Assembly: GCA_011523545.1 (NCBI GenBank)
Contig: WTGN01000022.1
Span: forward strand, 1 to 64,000
DNA: 64,000 bases
From: Chloroflexota bacterium
Lineage (GTDB): Bacteria; Chloroflexota; Anaerolineae; Aggregatilineales; Phototrophicaceae
Direction: 5' to 3'
The notes under the pieces were generated by a model. That model worked only from the letters and a program-made list of their open reading frames with translations. It ran no database searches and was not told where the DNA came from. This document shows, one piece after another, positions 17,518 through 26,819 of the stretch (positions within the stretch are counted from its first letter, which is position 1; the number at the start of each line of letters is the position of its first letter). The position numbers and the translations under genes are program-made.

Positions 17518-18723
17518 ATGCCCACACTTTCCAACTTTACCCAATTTGAAGGACGCTATTGGGATACAGCCGCCATCCGCAATGCGCTCGATTATCAGGG
17601 CGTCAAAGCGCCGCATACGGGCCAGCCCTATAGCGAAGCGATGCTGCTCGGGCTCAGCGGCGGCATCACCTTCGGTTATTTCACCTTCCACTACAAAGGC
17701 TACGACCCGCAGGTCAACCTGCTGACGCGCAACACCTTTGACCCGATGGAGATGATCTTCAACCGCTTGAAAATCCCGCGAGACTTGCGGCGGAGCGCCA
17801 GCGCCAGCAAAGGCCGGCAGCATCTGATTGAAGCTTTGGAAGCGGGTTATGCGCCGGTCGCCAGCCCCGATATGTGGCTGCTGCCCTACAACGCGCTGCC
17901 TTACGATGAAGGCATGTGGGGCGGGATGCCCCTGGTCATCTACGGCTACGAACCGGAAAAGGGCGAGGCTTATATCTCCGACCGCAGCCGGGTGCCGCTG
18001 ACGGTCAGCGCCGAAGACCTTGACAAAGCGCGGGCGCGCATCAAGAAGGAGCGGCATCGCCTGCTGCTGTTGGGCGCGCCGGACGAGGGCATGCTGGACG
18101 AGGCGATTCGCCAGGGCATCGCTGACTGCCTGAAGCTGATGACCGAAAAGCCGCCCAAGGGCTCAGCCAAGAATTTCGGCTTGCGCGCGCTGGCGCACTG
18201 GGCGGAGATGCTGGAAAAGACGGGCCGCGGCAGCTGGGCGAAAGAATATCCGACCGGGCGCCCGCTGCTGGCCGCATTGACCAGCGCTTATACATTTTTG
18301 GGGCCCGCCTTTGGCAAGACCGTTCAAGCCGAGCGCGATGTCTATGCCGATTTTCTTGATGAGGCGGCGCAGGTCACTGGCGTGACGGCGCTGTCAGATG
18401 TCGCCGCTGCTTATCGCGTCGCGGGCGAGGCTTGGGCCGGTCTGCTCGACAGCCTGCTGCCCAGCGACGCGCCCATGCTGGGGGAGGCGCGTGACGCGAT
18501 CGACAGTCGGACCAAGCTCTTCATCGAAAGCGGCGCGGCGCGCATAGACGAGATAATCGCCCATCGAGACCGGCTGGACGCGCTGAAAACGCAGTCGGAG
18601 AGCGACTTCCCGTTGAGTGAAGCGGAGATCGCCGATCTGCGCGCCGGCATTCGCGATCAGGTCTTGCGCGTTCGTGATGCGGAAGAAGCGGCCGTGATGG
18701 CGCTGAAGGACTGCGACGTTTAG
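17518..18723 (+). CDS. BtrH N-terminal domain / DUF4872 protein
   Basis: A 401-residue protein resembling the butirosin BtrH N-terminal fold (about 1-150) followed by a DUF4872-type helical region. Visible blocks are AIRNALDYQGVKAPHTGQPYSEAMLLGLSGGITFGYF, split here as NALDYQG, SEAMLLGLSGG and ITFGYFTFHYKG, then DPMEMIFNRLKI and MPLVIYGYEPEKGEAYISDR. BtrH-type proteins are cysteine-protease-fold acyltransferases or regulators. The usual HC at the helix start is here WD (RYWDTAAI), so the nucleophile seems absent. It is monocistronic between repeats and the sugar ABC cluster. Function not assigned. Confidence 0.78.
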   Translation: MPTLSNFTQFEGRYWDTAAIRNALDYQGVKAPHTGQPYSEAMLLGLSGGITFGYFTFHYKGYDPQVNLLTRNTFDPMEMIFNRLKIPRDLRRSASASKGRQHLIEALEAGYAPVASPDMWLLPYNALPYDEGMWGGMPLVIYGYEPEKGEAYISDRSRVPLTVSAEDLDKARARIKKERHRLLLLGAPDEGMLDEAIRQGIADCLKLMTEKPPKGSAKNFGLRALAHWAEMLEKTGRGSWAKEYPTGRPLLAALTSAYTFLGPAFGKTVQAERDVYADFLDEAAQVTGVTALSDVAAAYRVAGEAWAGLLDSLLPSDAPMLGEARDAIDSRTKLFIESGAARIDEIIAHRDRLDALKTQSESDFPLSEAEIADLRAGIRDQVLRVRDAEEAAVMALKDCDV

Positions 18724-18837
18724 CCTCGGCCTTCAATCTTTGAATACCGCTCGCTATGTGGTAACTTTTCCGGCGATGCCATGCTTCATCGTATGCCGAT
18801 TGGCTTCGCTTGAGAATATAGATAGGAGACAGGACTA

Positions 18838-20136
18838 ATGAGCAGCAAACTGTCAAGACGTGAATTCTTGAAGGTCGCGTCGGTCGCCGGCGCCGCAACA
18901 GGCATCACCGTTCTCGGTGTACAGCCGATCGCCGCGCAAGCCGACGGCGGCGAATTCTCGCTGGCGATGGTGGACTGGAGCGACCCGGTACAGACCGCTT
19001 TTGAGGAGACCATTATTCCGCGCTTCATCGAAGAGAACCCTGGATCCAGCGTGAGTATTAACTGGACGAATTGGGGGCGCTATAACGAAGAGATGACGAC
19101 CGCCTTCGCCTCGGGCGTGACGCCCGATGTCTTCCAAGGTGGCGCTGTCTGGGCGCCGCAGATGGCCCGGCGCGGTTGGGCGGTCCCGCTCAACGATTTC
19201 ATCAGCGCGGATGCGGAATGGGACTGGGATGATTTTCCCGAGGGCTTAAAGGCCGACGTCACCATCCGCGGCGATATCGTCGCCGTACCTTATCGGCAGG
19301 ATCTGCGCACGCTCTGGTACAACAAGGAGATGCTGGCCGAAGCCGGCTTTGACCAAGCGCCCACGACCTGGGACGAATTCCTCGCCGTCGCCCAGGCGAC
19401 CACTGTTCGCGATGGCGCTGGCTTCGATGTTGAGGGCTATCACTTCTCCGATGGCAGCGGCAACTGGCAGCGCGATTGGCAGCCCTTCTTGATGTGGGTG
19501 CACATGGCCGATGGCAAATTCCTCAACGACGACTTGACCACCTGCGCGCTCGACCAACCGGAAGCGTTGGAAGCGCTCGAGTGGCTGGTTGCCTTGGTGC
19601 AGGAGCACGAGGTGACCTCGTATCCGGGCTTGGATCCACAGGGTGATCTGAATGTGCTCGCGGCCCGGAACGCCGCCATGCAACTCTCCAGCGCCGATAT
19701 GGAACGCGTGATCAATCTCTACGCGCCCGATGAAAAGGAGACGATTTATCCGGCGCTCCCGCTGACCGGCAATGTGCAGGCGACGCACTCCTGGGTGAAC
19801 AAATTCTTCGTCTCATCGCAGACATCCGATGCGACTGCCTCCTGGGGCTTCCTGCGCTTCATGACGCGCAAAGATATGCTCGAGGTGTACTCGGCATCCA
19901 ACAACAATACGCCGCCACGGCTTTCGCTGCTTGAGGCTGAGTATATGTCGGAGAAACACAAGGTCGTGCTGGAATCGGCCGTGTACGCGCGCACTTTCCC
20001 GCAGCATCACAATCTGATCGCGCTCTTCCGCCCGATCGCCGCCGAGCTTGAACAGGCGCTGAGCGGCATCAAAGCGCCGGCCGACGCGCTCGTCGATGCG
20101 ACGGCTGCCATCAACGAGATCCTGGCGGACGACTAG
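18838..20136 (+). CDS. sugar ABC transporter substrate-binding protein (family 1), Tat-exported
   Basis: A 432-residue extracellular solute-binding protein family 1 (MalE/UgpB-like). The N-terminus LSRREFLKVASVAGAATG is a twin-arginine signal, implying export in folded form. Binding-protein hallmarks include VPYRQDLRTLWYNKEMLAEAGF and PTTWDEFLAVAQ. RBS AGGAGA is about nine bases before the ATG. It heads an operon with two MalFG-type permeases and a sulfatase, so the ligand may be a sulfated saccharide (inference). No ATPase gene accompanies it. Confidence 0.92.
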   Translation: MSSKLSRREFLKVASVAGAATGITVLGVQPIAAQADGGEFSLAMVDWSDPVQTAFEETIIPRFIEENPGSSVSINWTNWGRYNEEMTTAFASGVTPDVFQGGAVWAPQMARRGWAVPLNDFISADAEWDWDDFPEGLKADVTIRGDIVAVPYRQDLRTLWYNKEMLAEAGFDQAPTTWDEFLAVAQATTVRDGAGFDVEGYHFSDGSGNWQRDWQPFLMWVHMADGKFLNDDLTTCALDQPEALEALEWLVALVQEHEVTSYPGLDPQGDLNVLAARNAAMQLSSADMERVINLYAPDEKETIYPALPLTGNVQATHSWVNKFFVSSQTSDATASWGFLRFMTRKDMLEVYSASNNNTPPRLSLLEAEYMSEKHKVVLESAVYARTFPQHHNLIALFRPIAAELEQALSGIKAPADALVDATAAINEILADD

Positions 20137-20160
20137 ATTGGCAGAACATCCTCGTCCCCA

Positions 20161-20211
20161 TACCCCTCTCCAAAGGTCTGTGTCTATGCGGACCGCACGG
20201 GGAGGGGGCCG
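20161..20211. repeat. family B hairpin carrying a GTGTCTA module
   Basis: Outer arms CCCCTC.../GGGGAGGGGG enclose GGTCTGTGTCTATGCGGACC (20175-20194), a palindrome with core GTGTCTA seen in other repeats of this window. Lies between binding-protein and permease genes. Confidence 0.6.
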
Positions 20212-20263
20212 TTGCCTTCGGTGGGCCTAGCGCAAAGCCGGGGCGGAAATCGGTGACAACTCG

Positions 20264-21202
20264 ATGAACCACGCAGTTGGAAAGGCCACGGTCGCCGTCG
20301 CCAGCCCGGTCGATTGGCGTGATCGTCTCTACCGTTTCTACAACAGCCAGGCCTTCGTGGCTTTTTTGTTTTTGATCGTGCCCGTGCTCTTGCTGGCGGC
20401 GCTGAAGATCTGGCCCGTATTCTACAATCTGTATCTCAGTTTCACGCGCTATGAACTCTTCGAGCCGCCGCGTTTCGTCGGCTTGAAGAATTACAATTAT
20501 GTTTTCAGCAATAAGACCGCCTTTCAGTCGATTATTAACACGCTGCTCTTCACCATCGAAGCGGTCCCGATCGGCACGGCGCTGGCGCTCATCATCGCCA
20601 AGCTGCTTGATCAATCGATACGCGGGCGCGTCTTCTTGCGCACCCTCTACTACTTGCCGGTGGTGAGCTCGGTTGTCGTCTCGGCGATGATCTGGCGCTG
20701 GATCTACAGCCCGCAGCATGGCCTGCTGAATTACTTCCTGGGGATTGTAGGCATCCCGCCTCAGAACTGGCTCAATGACCCCAACCTGGCGCTCATCAGT
20801 CTGGTCATTGTCACCATCTGGGGCAGCATCGGCAGCAATATGGTCATCTTCCTGGCCGGCTTGCAAGATATCCCGAAGGACATTGTCGAGGCGGCGCGGG
20901 TTGATGGCGCCAACCCAGTGCAAAGTTTCCTGCTTATCACCGTGCCCTTGATGCGTCCGGTCATTCTCTTCGTGGTTGTGACTTTTACGATCAGCATATT
21001 CCGCAACTTCGGTTTGATCTTCATGCTGACGCAAGGCGGCCCCTTCAACCGCACCAATACCATGGTTTGGGAAGTTTATCAGAACGTCTTCGGTTACTTG
21101 CGCTTGGGGCGCGGCGCGGCCATCTCGGTTGTCATGCTGGTGATCGTACTCGCTCTGACGCTGATCAGCTTCCGCGTTCTGCGCGAGCGGCAAGGCGCCT
21201 GA
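20264..21202 (+). CDS. sugar ABC transporter permease (MalF-like)
   Basis: A 312-residue inner-membrane permease with about six transmembrane segments, beginning with a cytoplasmic leader and first helix FVAFLFLIVPVLLLAALKIW. The EAA loop that docks the ATPase is EAARVDGANPVQSFLLITVP. It pairs with the downstream permease, separated by three bases, and with the upstream binding protein to import a carbohydrate; energising ATPase must come from elsewhere. Confidence 0.93.
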   Translation: MNHAVGKATVAVASPVDWRDRLYRFYNSQAFVAFLFLIVPVLLLAALKIWPVFYNLYLSFTRYELFEPPRFVGLKNYNYVFSNKTAFQSIINTLLFTIEAVPIGTALALIIAKLLDQSIRGRVFLRTLYYLPVVSSVVVSAMIWRWIYSPQHGLLNYFLGIVGIPPQNWLNDPNLALISLVIVTIWGSIGSNMVIFLAGLQDIPKDIVEAARVDGANPVQSFLLITVPLMRPVILFVVVTFTISIFRNFGLIFMLTQGGPFNRTNTMVWEVYQNVFGYLRLGRGAAISVVMLVIVLALTLISFRVLRERQGA

Positions 21203-21205
21203 ATC

Positions 21206-22117
21206 ATGGCCGATCTGCCGATGACGGGCAACAGACATGACAGCTTCACCATACGGGAGGCGCGCCTGCCGCTGATACTCACTTACGTTTTCCTCATCAT
21301 CGGCGCCATCCTCATGATCATGCCCTTTGTTTGGATGGTCTCCACGTCAGTCAAGCCCGACCGCGAAATCTTCGGCGACACCATCCGCTGGATACCGACC
21401 GAGCTGGACCTGCAGAACTACAGCGATGCTTTCGAGCAAACGAATATGCCGCGTATCTTCGCCAACACAATCGTGGTGACGGTGGTGGCTGTTGCCTCGC
21501 AGGTGCTGCTCGGTTCGATGGCCGGGTACGCCTTCGCCCGCTTGCACTTCCGCGGCAAGATGCTTATATTCTTCGCCCTTCTGACGACCATGATGGTGCC
21601 TTTCGAGGTGCTGATTATCCCGGTATTCCTGCTTATCAAGTTTTTTCCGCTGGCGGGCGGCAACGACATCCTAGGGCAAGGCGGCACCGGCCTCATCAAC
21701 ACCCTCGGCGGCGTCATGTTCCCCAATTTCGTCTCGGTTTTCGGCGTCTTCCTCTTCCGCCAGTTTTATCTGAGCTTCCCCAAAGAGATCGAAGAAGCGG
21801 CGATCGTCGATGGCTGCTCTCGCATCGGCGTATACTGGCGCATCCTTGTTCCGAACTCCAAGCCAGTCATGGGCACTATGGCTCTATTCGCATTCCTCTG
21901 GTCCTGGAACGACTTCCTCTGGCCCCTGGTCGTGGTGAAAGAGGATAGCCTGAAGACCATTCAGCTGGGGCTAAGCGTCTTCGATCAAGAGCAGGGCACC
22001 GCCTGGGCCGAGCTCATGGCCGCTTCTGTCATGGCGGTCGTGCCGGTGATTCTCTTGTATATTTTCCTTCAGCGCTTCCTGGTCAGCGGCGGCATCACCA
22101 GCGGCATTAAGGGCTGA
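21206..22117 (+). CDS. sugar ABC transporter permease (MalG-like)
   Basis: A 303-residue permease of the MalG group. First helix LILTYVFLIIGAILMIMPFVW, then the family VWMVSTSVKP text; EAA loop EEAAIVDGCSRIGVYWRILVP; C-terminal helix and GGITSGIKG ending, typical of MalG relatives. ATG lies three bases after the preceding stop, so the two permeases are translated from one message. Partner of the MalF-like permease. Confidence 0.93.
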   Translation: MADLPMTGNRHDSFTIREARLPLILTYVFLIIGAILMIMPFVWMVSTSVKPDREIFGDTIRWIPTELDLQNYSDAFEQTNMPRIFANTIVVTVVAVASQVLLGSMAGYAFARLHFRGKMLIFFALLTTMMVPFEVLIIPVFLLIKFFPLAGGNDILGQGGTGLINTLGGVMFPNFVSVFGVFLFRQFYLSFPKEIEEAAIVDGCSRIGVYWRILVPNSKPVMGTMALFAFLWSWNDFLWPLVVVKEDSLKTIQLGLSVFDQEQGTAWAELMAASVMAVVPVILLYIFLQRFLVSGGITSGIKG

Positions 22118-22236
22118 ACCGGCTCAATTCAACTACTTCACTATGGAATGCGCCGGGGATACAAAGCAGGTCGAGCAGACTGTTCGCCCTGCAAATCGAA
22201 TTCCAGGTTTGTCAGGCAATTTCATCAATGTAGAAT

Positions 22237-22304
22237 TGTAGGTGCGAGCCATCGGGTCGCCCGTCCGAAACGATAACTGTAGGGGCGAGCCATTGGGCCG
22301 CCCG
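22237..22304. repeat. two family A palindromic repeats
   Basis: Copies at 22237-22264 (TGTAGGTGCGAGCCATCGGG plus TCGCCCG) and 22278-22304 (TGTAGGGGCGAGCC..GCCGCCCG) in the gap before the sulfatase. Confidence 0.75.
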
Positions 22305-22341
22305 AAGCGAACTAGAATACGTAAATGGAGGGCAGCGGACA

Positions 22342-23805
22342 ATGAAAGCAATCATGGTCATGTTCGACTCGCTAAACAGGCGGCTGATGGCGCCCTATGG
22401 CTGCGACTGGGTACAAACGCCAAACTTCACGCGCCTGGCGGAGCGCAGCGCCACCTTCGAAAATGCCTTCATCGGCAGCATGCCCTGCATGCCGGCGCGG
22501 CGGGAATTGCATACCGGGCGCTATAACTTCCTCCATCGCGGCTGGGGTCCCTTGGAGCCTTTCGACGATTCCATGCCCCAAATCCTAGACGAAAACGGCA
22601 TCCATTCGCACAAGGTGACCGATCATCAGCATTACTGGGAGGATGGCGGCGCGACCTATCATACGCGCTTCACCACGCATGAATTCTCGCGCGGGCAAGA
22701 GGGCGACCCCTGGAAGGGCGTGGTCGAGGCGGGCGTCGCCAGCAAAGGCGCTGATTTGCGATTTCGCACCCGTTTGCAAGACCAAGTGAACCGCGAATAC
22801 CTCAATGAAGAGCCTTTGATGCCGCAAGCGCAGACCTTCGCCAAGGGTCTTGAATTTATGCGCCGGAACGCCGCGGCGGACAACTGGTACTTGCAGATCG
22901 AGACATTCGATCCGCATGAACCCTTTTTCACGCAGCCGGGCTGGAAGGAGCTCTACCCGCATGAATACGATGGACCGCTCTTTGATTGGCCGCCCTATGC
23001 GCGCATCACCGAGCCGCCGGAGCAGGTGCAGCACATGCGTTACGAATACGCGGCGCTGATGAGCATGTGCGATCATTACCTGGGCCGCGTGCTTGATGCG
23101 ATGGATGAGCTAAATCTCTGGGACGACACGCTGCTGATTGTTACAACCGACCATGGCTTTCATCTGGGCGAGCATGAGTGGTGGGGCAAGATGCGCATGC
23201 CCTGGTACAACGAACTGGCGAATATCCCATTTTTCGTTTGGGATCCGCGGGCGCGGGTGGCGGGGGAGCGGCGGACGAGCCTGGCGCAGAATATCGATGT
23301 GCCGGCGACCCTGCTCGAATATTTCGGCGTCGAGCGGCCGGCGGATATGCAGGGCCTTCCCCTGCGCGCGGCGGTGGCGGATGATACGCCGGTGCGAGAG
23401 GCGGCGCTCTTCGGGGCGCATGGCGGGCACGTCAATGTCACAGACGGGACTCATGTTTACATGCGGGCCGCGGCCAACCCGGACAATCAGCCGCTAAACA
23501 ATTACACCTTGATGACGACGCACATGCGCAGTCGCTTCGGCGTGGAGGAGCTGCAGGACATTGAGCTGGCGGCGCCTTTCGCCTTCACCAAGGGCTGCCC
23601 GACGCTGAAGATTTCGGCTGAGCGCGCGCCCTTGCATAACCCGTTCTATGAGACCTTGCTCTTTGATCTCGAAGCCGATCCCGGGCAGTTGAGTCCGATT
23701 CAGGACGCGGGCGTCGAAGCCGACATGATCGAGAAGCTGGTTGCCCTGATGCGCGCCAACGACGCGCCGGCGGAACAATATGAGCGGCTGGGCCTGAATG
23801 TCTGA
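22342..23805 (+). CDS. type I sulfatase
   Basis: A 487-residue sulfatase of the alkaline-phosphatase superfamily. The signature CMPARRELHTGR starts at Cys49 (C49-x-P51-x-R53), the Cys-type motif whose cysteine is converted to formylglycine. N-terminal metal ligands are expected in VMFDSLNRRLM; later TTDHGFHLGEHEWWGK is the conserved DHG metal block. No signal peptide, so it would act in the cytoplasm on imported substrate. GGAGGG precedes the ATG. Its position after a complete sugar-binding protein and two permeases suggests desulfation of an imported sulfated sugar. No maturation enzyme is in the window. Confidence 0.92.
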   Translation: MKAIMVMFDSLNRRLMAPYGCDWVQTPNFTRLAERSATFENAFIGSMPCMPARRELHTGRYNFLHRGWGPLEPFDDSMPQILDENGIHSHKVTDHQHYWEDGGATYHTRFTTHEFSRGQEGDPWKGVVEAGVASKGADLRFRTRLQDQVNREYLNEEPLMPQAQTFAKGLEFMRRNAAADNWYLQIETFDPHEPFFTQPGWKELYPHEYDGPLFDWPPYARITEPPEQVQHMRYEYAALMSMCDHYLGRVLDAMDELNLWDDTLLIVTTDHGFHLGEHEWWGKMRMPWYNELANIPFFVWDPRARVAGERRTSLAQNIDVPATLLEYFGVERPADMQGLPLRAAVADDTPVREAALFGAHGGHVNVTDGTHVYMRAAANPDNQPLNNYTLMTTHMRSRFGVEELQDIELAAPFAFTKGCPTLKISAERAPLHNPFYETLLFDLEADPGQLSPIQDAGVEADMIEKLVALMRANDAPAEQYERLGLNV

Positions 23806-24181
23806 TCGCCAACCCGATTGGACGCGCTGATGTTGTGCCAAGTAAGGATTCTGTTGAAGCGCCGCAGAATTTTCACTACAGAGTAATAGGGGCGACGCTC
23901 CGTGCATTCTGGCTGTATTCTTTTTGCGCACTTGCCAATTTCCGTCTTCAATCAAATCGAAATCTGTAGGGGCGACTCGGTGAGTCGCCCTAAAGCGCGT
24001 ATTGGCACAAGCACGGGCGTTTCGGCGAAACGCCCCTACAGACTCCTTCTTTTGCGGGTTCGTTACTCTGTGTGAGCCGAGTCGTGAGTCGCGAGGGGCT
24101 TTGGCAGTAACTGTACAGTGTCATCTAAATGGAAAATCCGGGCGATTTTCAGCAGGCGCCCAAGGGGCGTCCCTATACCAC
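23806..24181. repeat. convergent intergenic region with family A repeats
   Basis: No gene seen. Family A copies at 23965-23991 and, inverted, at 24012-24040 (CGGGCGTTTCGGCGAAACGC then CCCTACA). TGTGTGAGCCGAG at 24069-24081 with its extension to 24101 matches the repeat at 7122-7153. No clear rho-independent terminator with a U-tract. Confidence 0.65.
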
Positions 24182-25357
24182 TCATTTGGAACTGCTCCAG
24201 AACGGCTCAATCCAGTCTTCTTCAATGCCCAAGCCAAAGCCGGGTACATCAGAGATTTGCAGCCAGCCATCGACAGCATAAGCCATGCCGGGCAGCCAGG
24301 TCGATTCGCTCAATGGGACGCCAGGCGGGGCGCCGATGAAGTATTCGATCCAGGGCACGGCGGGCATGGCGAAAGAGAAATGCTGCCCGTAAGGTGTGCG
24401 GGCGCCGGCGTGCAGGATGACTTTTTTGCCGGCGGTCTCGGCGGCGTGGGCGATTTTGATGCAAGTAGTCAATCCGCCGACCCACTCAATATCCGGCTGC
24501 AAGATATCCACGAGATCGTGCTTGAGGGCGTATTGGAAGGGGACGTGCGTGTACCAGTGTTCGCCTGTGGTCAAGGTCTGCCAGGGCAGGCGCGCGCGCA
24601 GCTCGGCATGGGCGGCGAAATCTTCGGGAATCAGGCATTCTTCTATCCACTTCACGCGCGAGGGCCGCATTGCTTCCGCGAGCCGCACGGTGTAATCGAC
24701 ATCCAGCGCCATCCAGCAATCCAGCATGATCTCGCAATCATCGCCGACATGGTCGCGGACGCGGGCCATGTTTTCGACGGTCTTCTTCAAGCCGTCCAGC
24801 CCGTCAGCCGGCCCGTAAGCGCAGGCCAGCTTGTGGGCGGTGAAGCCCAATTCTTGATACCAGTCGATGTCGTTGCCGGTGGAATAACAGTAGATGCGAT
24901 CCTTGAGTTTGCCGCCGATGAGGCTGTAAACCGGCTGGCCGAGCGCCTTGCCTTTGGCATCCCAAAGCGCCAGATCGACTGCGCTGATGGCGTAGGACGC
25001 CAGGCCGGTTGAGCCGTAGAATTTGGTCAAACGAAACATCATGTCGGACAGGCGCTCGATAGCGAAACCATCCTGGCCCACCAGGTTGGGCGCGAGGTGG
25101 TCTTCAATGATGACCGCGACCGGCCGGCCATGAATGGTGGAGCCCAATCCCCAGGTTCCGTTTTCGAGCGTGACCTTGACGAAGACATGGCCCCAACCGG
25201 TGTCGGTCCACAAGCTGCGGTGGCGCTTGACATGCGGGTACCAGGACATGGGGTTGGCGACTTCGTCGCTGTCGTTCCAGCTTGGGCGGCGGGGCGGGAC
25301 GCTGAATTGGCGCTGCGGCAAGTTGACATTGACGACTTCTATGCTCTTGATTTTCAT
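24182..25357 (-). CDS. enolase-superfamily dehydratase, L-rhamnonate dehydratase-like
   Basis: A 391-residue mandelate racemase/enolase-superfamily enzyme, most like L-rhamnonate dehydratase (VDLALWDAKGKALGQPVY, MLDCWMALDVDY, KWIEECLIPEDF, LTTGEHWYTH). Metal ligands would be Asp213, Glu239 or Glu240, and Glu266; His316 (ILHAGAR) is the likely general acid/base. It would dehydrate an acid sugar to a 2-keto-3-deoxy acid. ATG at 25357 has GAGGAA about five bases upstream; a much longer open frame continues upstream but is only antisense to the next gene. The substrate (rhamnonate or a relative) is inferred from similarity. Confidence 0.88.
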   Translation of the reverse strand: MKIKSIEVVNVNLPQRQFSVPPRRPSWNDSDEVANPMSWYPHVKRHRSLWTDTGWGHVFVKVTLENGTWGLGSTIHGRPVAVIIEDHLAPNLVGQDGFAIERLSDMMFRLTKFYGSTGLASYAISAVDLALWDAKGKALGQPVYSLIGGKLKDRIYCYSTGNDIDWYQELGFTAHKLACAYGPADGLDGLKKTVENMARVRDHVGDDCEIMLDCWMALDVDYTVRLAEAMRPSRVKWIEECLIPEDFAAHAELRARLPWQTLTTGEHWYTHVPFQYALKHDLVDILQPDIEWVGGLTTCIKIAHAAETAGKKVILHAGARTPYGQHFSFAMPAVPWIEYFIGAPPGVPLSESTWLPGMAYAVDGWLQISDVPGFGLGIEEDWIEPFWSSSK

Positions 25358-25399
25358 GAGAATTCCTCGAGCGGGCCAGTGGTTTGTGGACTGTCGCTG

Positions 25400-25429
25400 A
25401 GTATAATGCAGGCGCGTGCGGTGGAGCAA
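25400..25429 (-). promoter_or_regulatory. promoter of the rhamnonate-dehydratase-like gene
   Basis: Minus strand TTGCTC (25424-25429), 18-base spacer, TATACT (25400-25405), 42 bases upstream of the ATG. Confidence 0.5.
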
Positions 25430-25530
25430 ATTGGCGTGTGAGGAGGGGAGTGTCGACTCGTGATGATTAGGATACTTCGCCGGGCTTATACAGAAAGCTC
25501 TGAGTCCTGTGTGTTTATCTGTTGTCAATT

Positions 25531-25539
25531 TGCTATATT
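25531..25539 (+). promoter_or_regulatory. extended -10 element before the alcohol dehydrogenase
   Basis: TGCTATATT is an extended -10 with no good -35. It would give a leader of about 155 bases that includes the family A repeats at 25563-25639. Confidence 0.3.
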
Positions 25540-25562
25540 CCATGTGCAAAAATGTCGAAATC

Positions 25563-25639
25563 TGTAGGGGCGACTTATCAAGTCGCCCGAACACGTATCC
25601 AAATGGTTTCGACGGACGACCCAATGGCTCGCCCCTACA
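25563..25639. repeat. two family A repeats in inverted orientation
   Basis: 25563-25589 (TGTAGGGGCGACTTATCAAG plus TCGCCCG) and 25611-25639 (GACGGACGACCCAATGGCTC plus GCCCCTACA). The remainder of the 25358-25702 gap holds only the promoter elements listed. Confidence 0.75.
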
Positions 25640-25702
25640 TTTTGTGTTAAGTGTCGAGTCTATGGAATTAGGACTCCGATCAGACGAACAGGGGATGAGG
25701 CG

Positions 25703-26728
25703 ATGAAAGCATTGGTTTGGGATGCGGCGCGGACCATGACGCTGCGCGATGAAGCGGAACCAACAGCGGCCGCGGACGAAGTATTGGTGCGCGTGGGGCA
25801 CGCGGGCATCTGCGGCTCGGAATTGAGCGGCTACCTGGGGCACAACGCCTTGCGTATCCCGCCGCTGATCATGGGGCATGAATTCGCCGGCGAGATCGTC
25901 GATGTGGGCCCGCTGGCGCCGGCTTTTCGCCCGGTCTTGACGGTCGGCTCGCTGGTGACGGTCAATCCGCTCTGGTATTGCGGCGACTGCGAGCCCTGCT
26001 ATGCTGGCCTCAACCAGCTCTGCCCGAATCGCCGTTTGCTGGGCGCGCATCGGCCGGGCGCCTTCGCCGAGTTCATCAGCGTCCCGGCCAAGTTGGCGCT
26101 GCTGCTGCCGGCGGGCATGGATACGCGGATTGGCGCGCTGACCGAGCCGGTGGGCTGCGCCGTGCGGATCGCCGAGCTGGCGGGCGATGTGGCTGACGCC
26201 GATTGCCTGATCATCGGCGCGGGACCGATCGGGCTGCTGTCGCTGCAGATGCTGCGTCACCAAGGCGCGGCGCGGGTCTTCATCGCCGAAATCGACGCGG
26301 CCCGGCTTGAGATGGGCGCGGCCCTGGGCGGTATCGCAATCCAACCGCGCGAGGTCGATACGGTCGAATATGTCCGCGAGGCGACTGGCGGCGCCGGAGT
26401 CGCTGTCTCGGTGGACGCGGTCGGCACTGCCTTGACGCGCGAGCAATGCGTCGCCGCCAGCAAGACCAGCGGGCGGCTGATCTTGAGCGGCTTGCACGAG
26501 GAAAGCAGCGTGATGCCGGTCGCGGCGATGATCCGCAGCGAGATCAGCGCGCGGGGTTCCTTCGCCTATTCGCCGGCCAATTTCGCGCGGGCGCTGGAGT
26601 TGCTGGGCGCGGGCGCGATCCGCCTGGACCCCTGGATTCACGAGGCGCCTCTGGCTGAAGGCGGCGCTTGGTTCGAGCGTTTGATTGAGGCGCCCGGCGA
26701 TGTATCCAAGGTGCTGCTGAGGCCGTGA
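25703..26728 (+). CDS. zinc-dependent alcohol/polyol dehydrogenase (MDR family)
   Basis: A 341-residue medium-chain dehydrogenase. Catalytic zinc ligands Cys37 (GICGSE) and His59-Glu60 (GHEFAGE); structural zinc cysteines Cys93, Cys96, Cys99 and Cys107 (WYCGDCEPCYAGLNQLC) are all intact. Nucleotide-binding motif IIGAGPIGLLSLQ. It resembles sorbitol, galactitol-phosphate and related polyol dehydrogenases; the substrate is not readable. It stands divergent to the acid-sugar dehydratase and is likely part of the same sugar pathway. Confidence 0.9.
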   Translation: MKALVWDAARTMTLRDEAEPTAAADEVLVRVGHAGICGSELSGYLGHNALRIPPLIMGHEFAGEIVDVGPLAPAFRPVLTVGSLVTVNPLWYCGDCEPCYAGLNQLCPNRRLLGAHRPGAFAEFISVPAKLALLLPAGMDTRIGALTEPVGCAVRIAELAGDVADADCLIIGAGPIGLLSLQMLRHQGAARVFIAEIDAARLEMGAALGGIAIQPREVDTVEYVREATGGAGVAVSVDAVGTALTREQCVAASKTSGRLILSGLHEESSVMPVAAMIRSEISARGSFAYSPANFARALELLGAGAIRLDPWIHEAPLAEGGAWFERLIEAPGDVSKVLLRP

Positions 26729-26739
26729 TTGCCGATTGG

Positions 26740-26809
26740 GCGGGTGACTCAATGGCTCGCTCCTACATCTGTTGTGCTTCGGCGGGCGACCTGCCAGGTC
26801 GCCCCTACA
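26740..26809. repeat. two family A repeats
   Basis: 26740-26767 and 26782-26809 (GCGGGCGACCTGCCAGGTCG plus CCCCTACA) between the convergent dehydrogenase and cupin genes. Confidence 0.7.
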
Positions 26810-26819
26810 AATCGTTGGT

